From the NCBI GenBank assembly GCA_945901835.1, contig CAMDMH010000281.1:1-5382 (forward strand): a stretch of DNA of 5,382 bases, read 5' to 3'. The translations under genes and the position numbers were made by a program. The notes under the pieces were generated by a model that searched no databases, was not told the origin of the DNA, and saw only the letters and a program-made list of their open reading frames with translations. Positions 5,304 through 5,382 of the stretch are shown here, one piece after another (position 1 is the first letter of the stretch; every line of letters begins with the position of its first letter). This DNA is from Devosia equisanguinis (GTDB taxonomy: Bacteria > Pseudomonadota > Alphaproteobacteria > Rhizobiales > Hyphomicrobiaceae).

Positions 5304-5382
5304 ATGCCACGCAACAAGGTGCAGTTCCAGAAGGGGCTGAGCTTCATCGAATTCTGTCAGCGTTACGGAACCGAGGAGCAGT
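5304..5382 (+). CDS. IS1595-family transposase, N-terminal fragment (cut by window end)
   Basis: Only 26 codons are visible. The translation starts MPRNKVQFQKGLS, continues FIEFCQRYGTEEQ and is still open at the window edge. The segment VQFQKGLS followed by YGTEEQ is the characteristic N-terminus of IS1595-family transposases, just ahead of their zinc-ribbon domain, after which a DDE-type (ISXO2-like) catalytic domain would be expected. The good ribosome binding site suggests an expressed gene, but whether the rest is intact cannot be judged. It lies 89 bp after the GrlR-like gene on the same strand. Confidence 0.8.
   Translation, partial: MPRNKVQFQKGLSFIEFCQRYGTEEQ

Larger units (their letters stand above)
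5215..5382 (+). mobile_element. Left part of an IS1595-family insertion sequence (runs off the window)
   Basis: The start of an IS1595-type transposase at 5304 implies that one end of the element lies between the stop of the GrlR-like gene (5214) and 5303. The terminal inverted repeat cannot be marked because the other end is outside the window, so the left limit given is only the earliest one possible. Confidence 0.45.

Overview
The window looks like a chromosomal segment of a high-GC alphaproteobacterium, most likely of the order Hyphomicrobiales (Bradyrhizobium/Rhodoplanes/Hyphomicrobium-like). This rests on the GC-rich sequence, the gene pair ppiD-trpE in the same direction, the style of both proteins, and a CCCTCTCCCCG...CGGGGAGAGGG palindromic repeat of the kind scattered between genes in that order. 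Genus assignment is inference.

Layout. Positions 1-534 hold no credible gene. Instead there is a foldback (inverted-repeat) element of about 460 bp whose two arms each carry the same two hairpins, followed by a small hairpin just past the trpE stop. Positions 535-2112 (minus) are trpE, a complete anthranilate synthase component I. A 227-bp gap (2113-2339) separates trpE from the upstream gene and contains two hairpins that share one strand and so exclude each other. Positions 2340-4241 (minus) are a complete PpiD/SurA-type periplasmic chaperone anchored in the inner membrane. Positions 4242-4863 form a 622-bp stretch without a convincing gene but with several hairpins, one of them long. Positions 4864-5214 (plus) encode a small GrlR-family protein. 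The window ends inside the first 26 codons (5304-5382, plus) of an IS1595-family transposase.

How it fits together. ppiD and trpE are housekeeping genes transcribed leftward. PpiD assists folding of secreted proteins, and TrpE commits chorismate to tryptophan. They are commonly neighbours in alphaproteobacteria without being functionally related. The right end (GrlR-like gene plus insertion sequence) has an accessory character and appears to have been added next to this core block. No trpG lies within the 534 bp downstream of trpE that can be seen; the foldback element occupies that place. I found no clear new multi-gene system. The most unusual features are non-coding: the large foldback, the mutually exclusive hairpins before trpE, and the long hairpin upstream of the GrlR-like gene.
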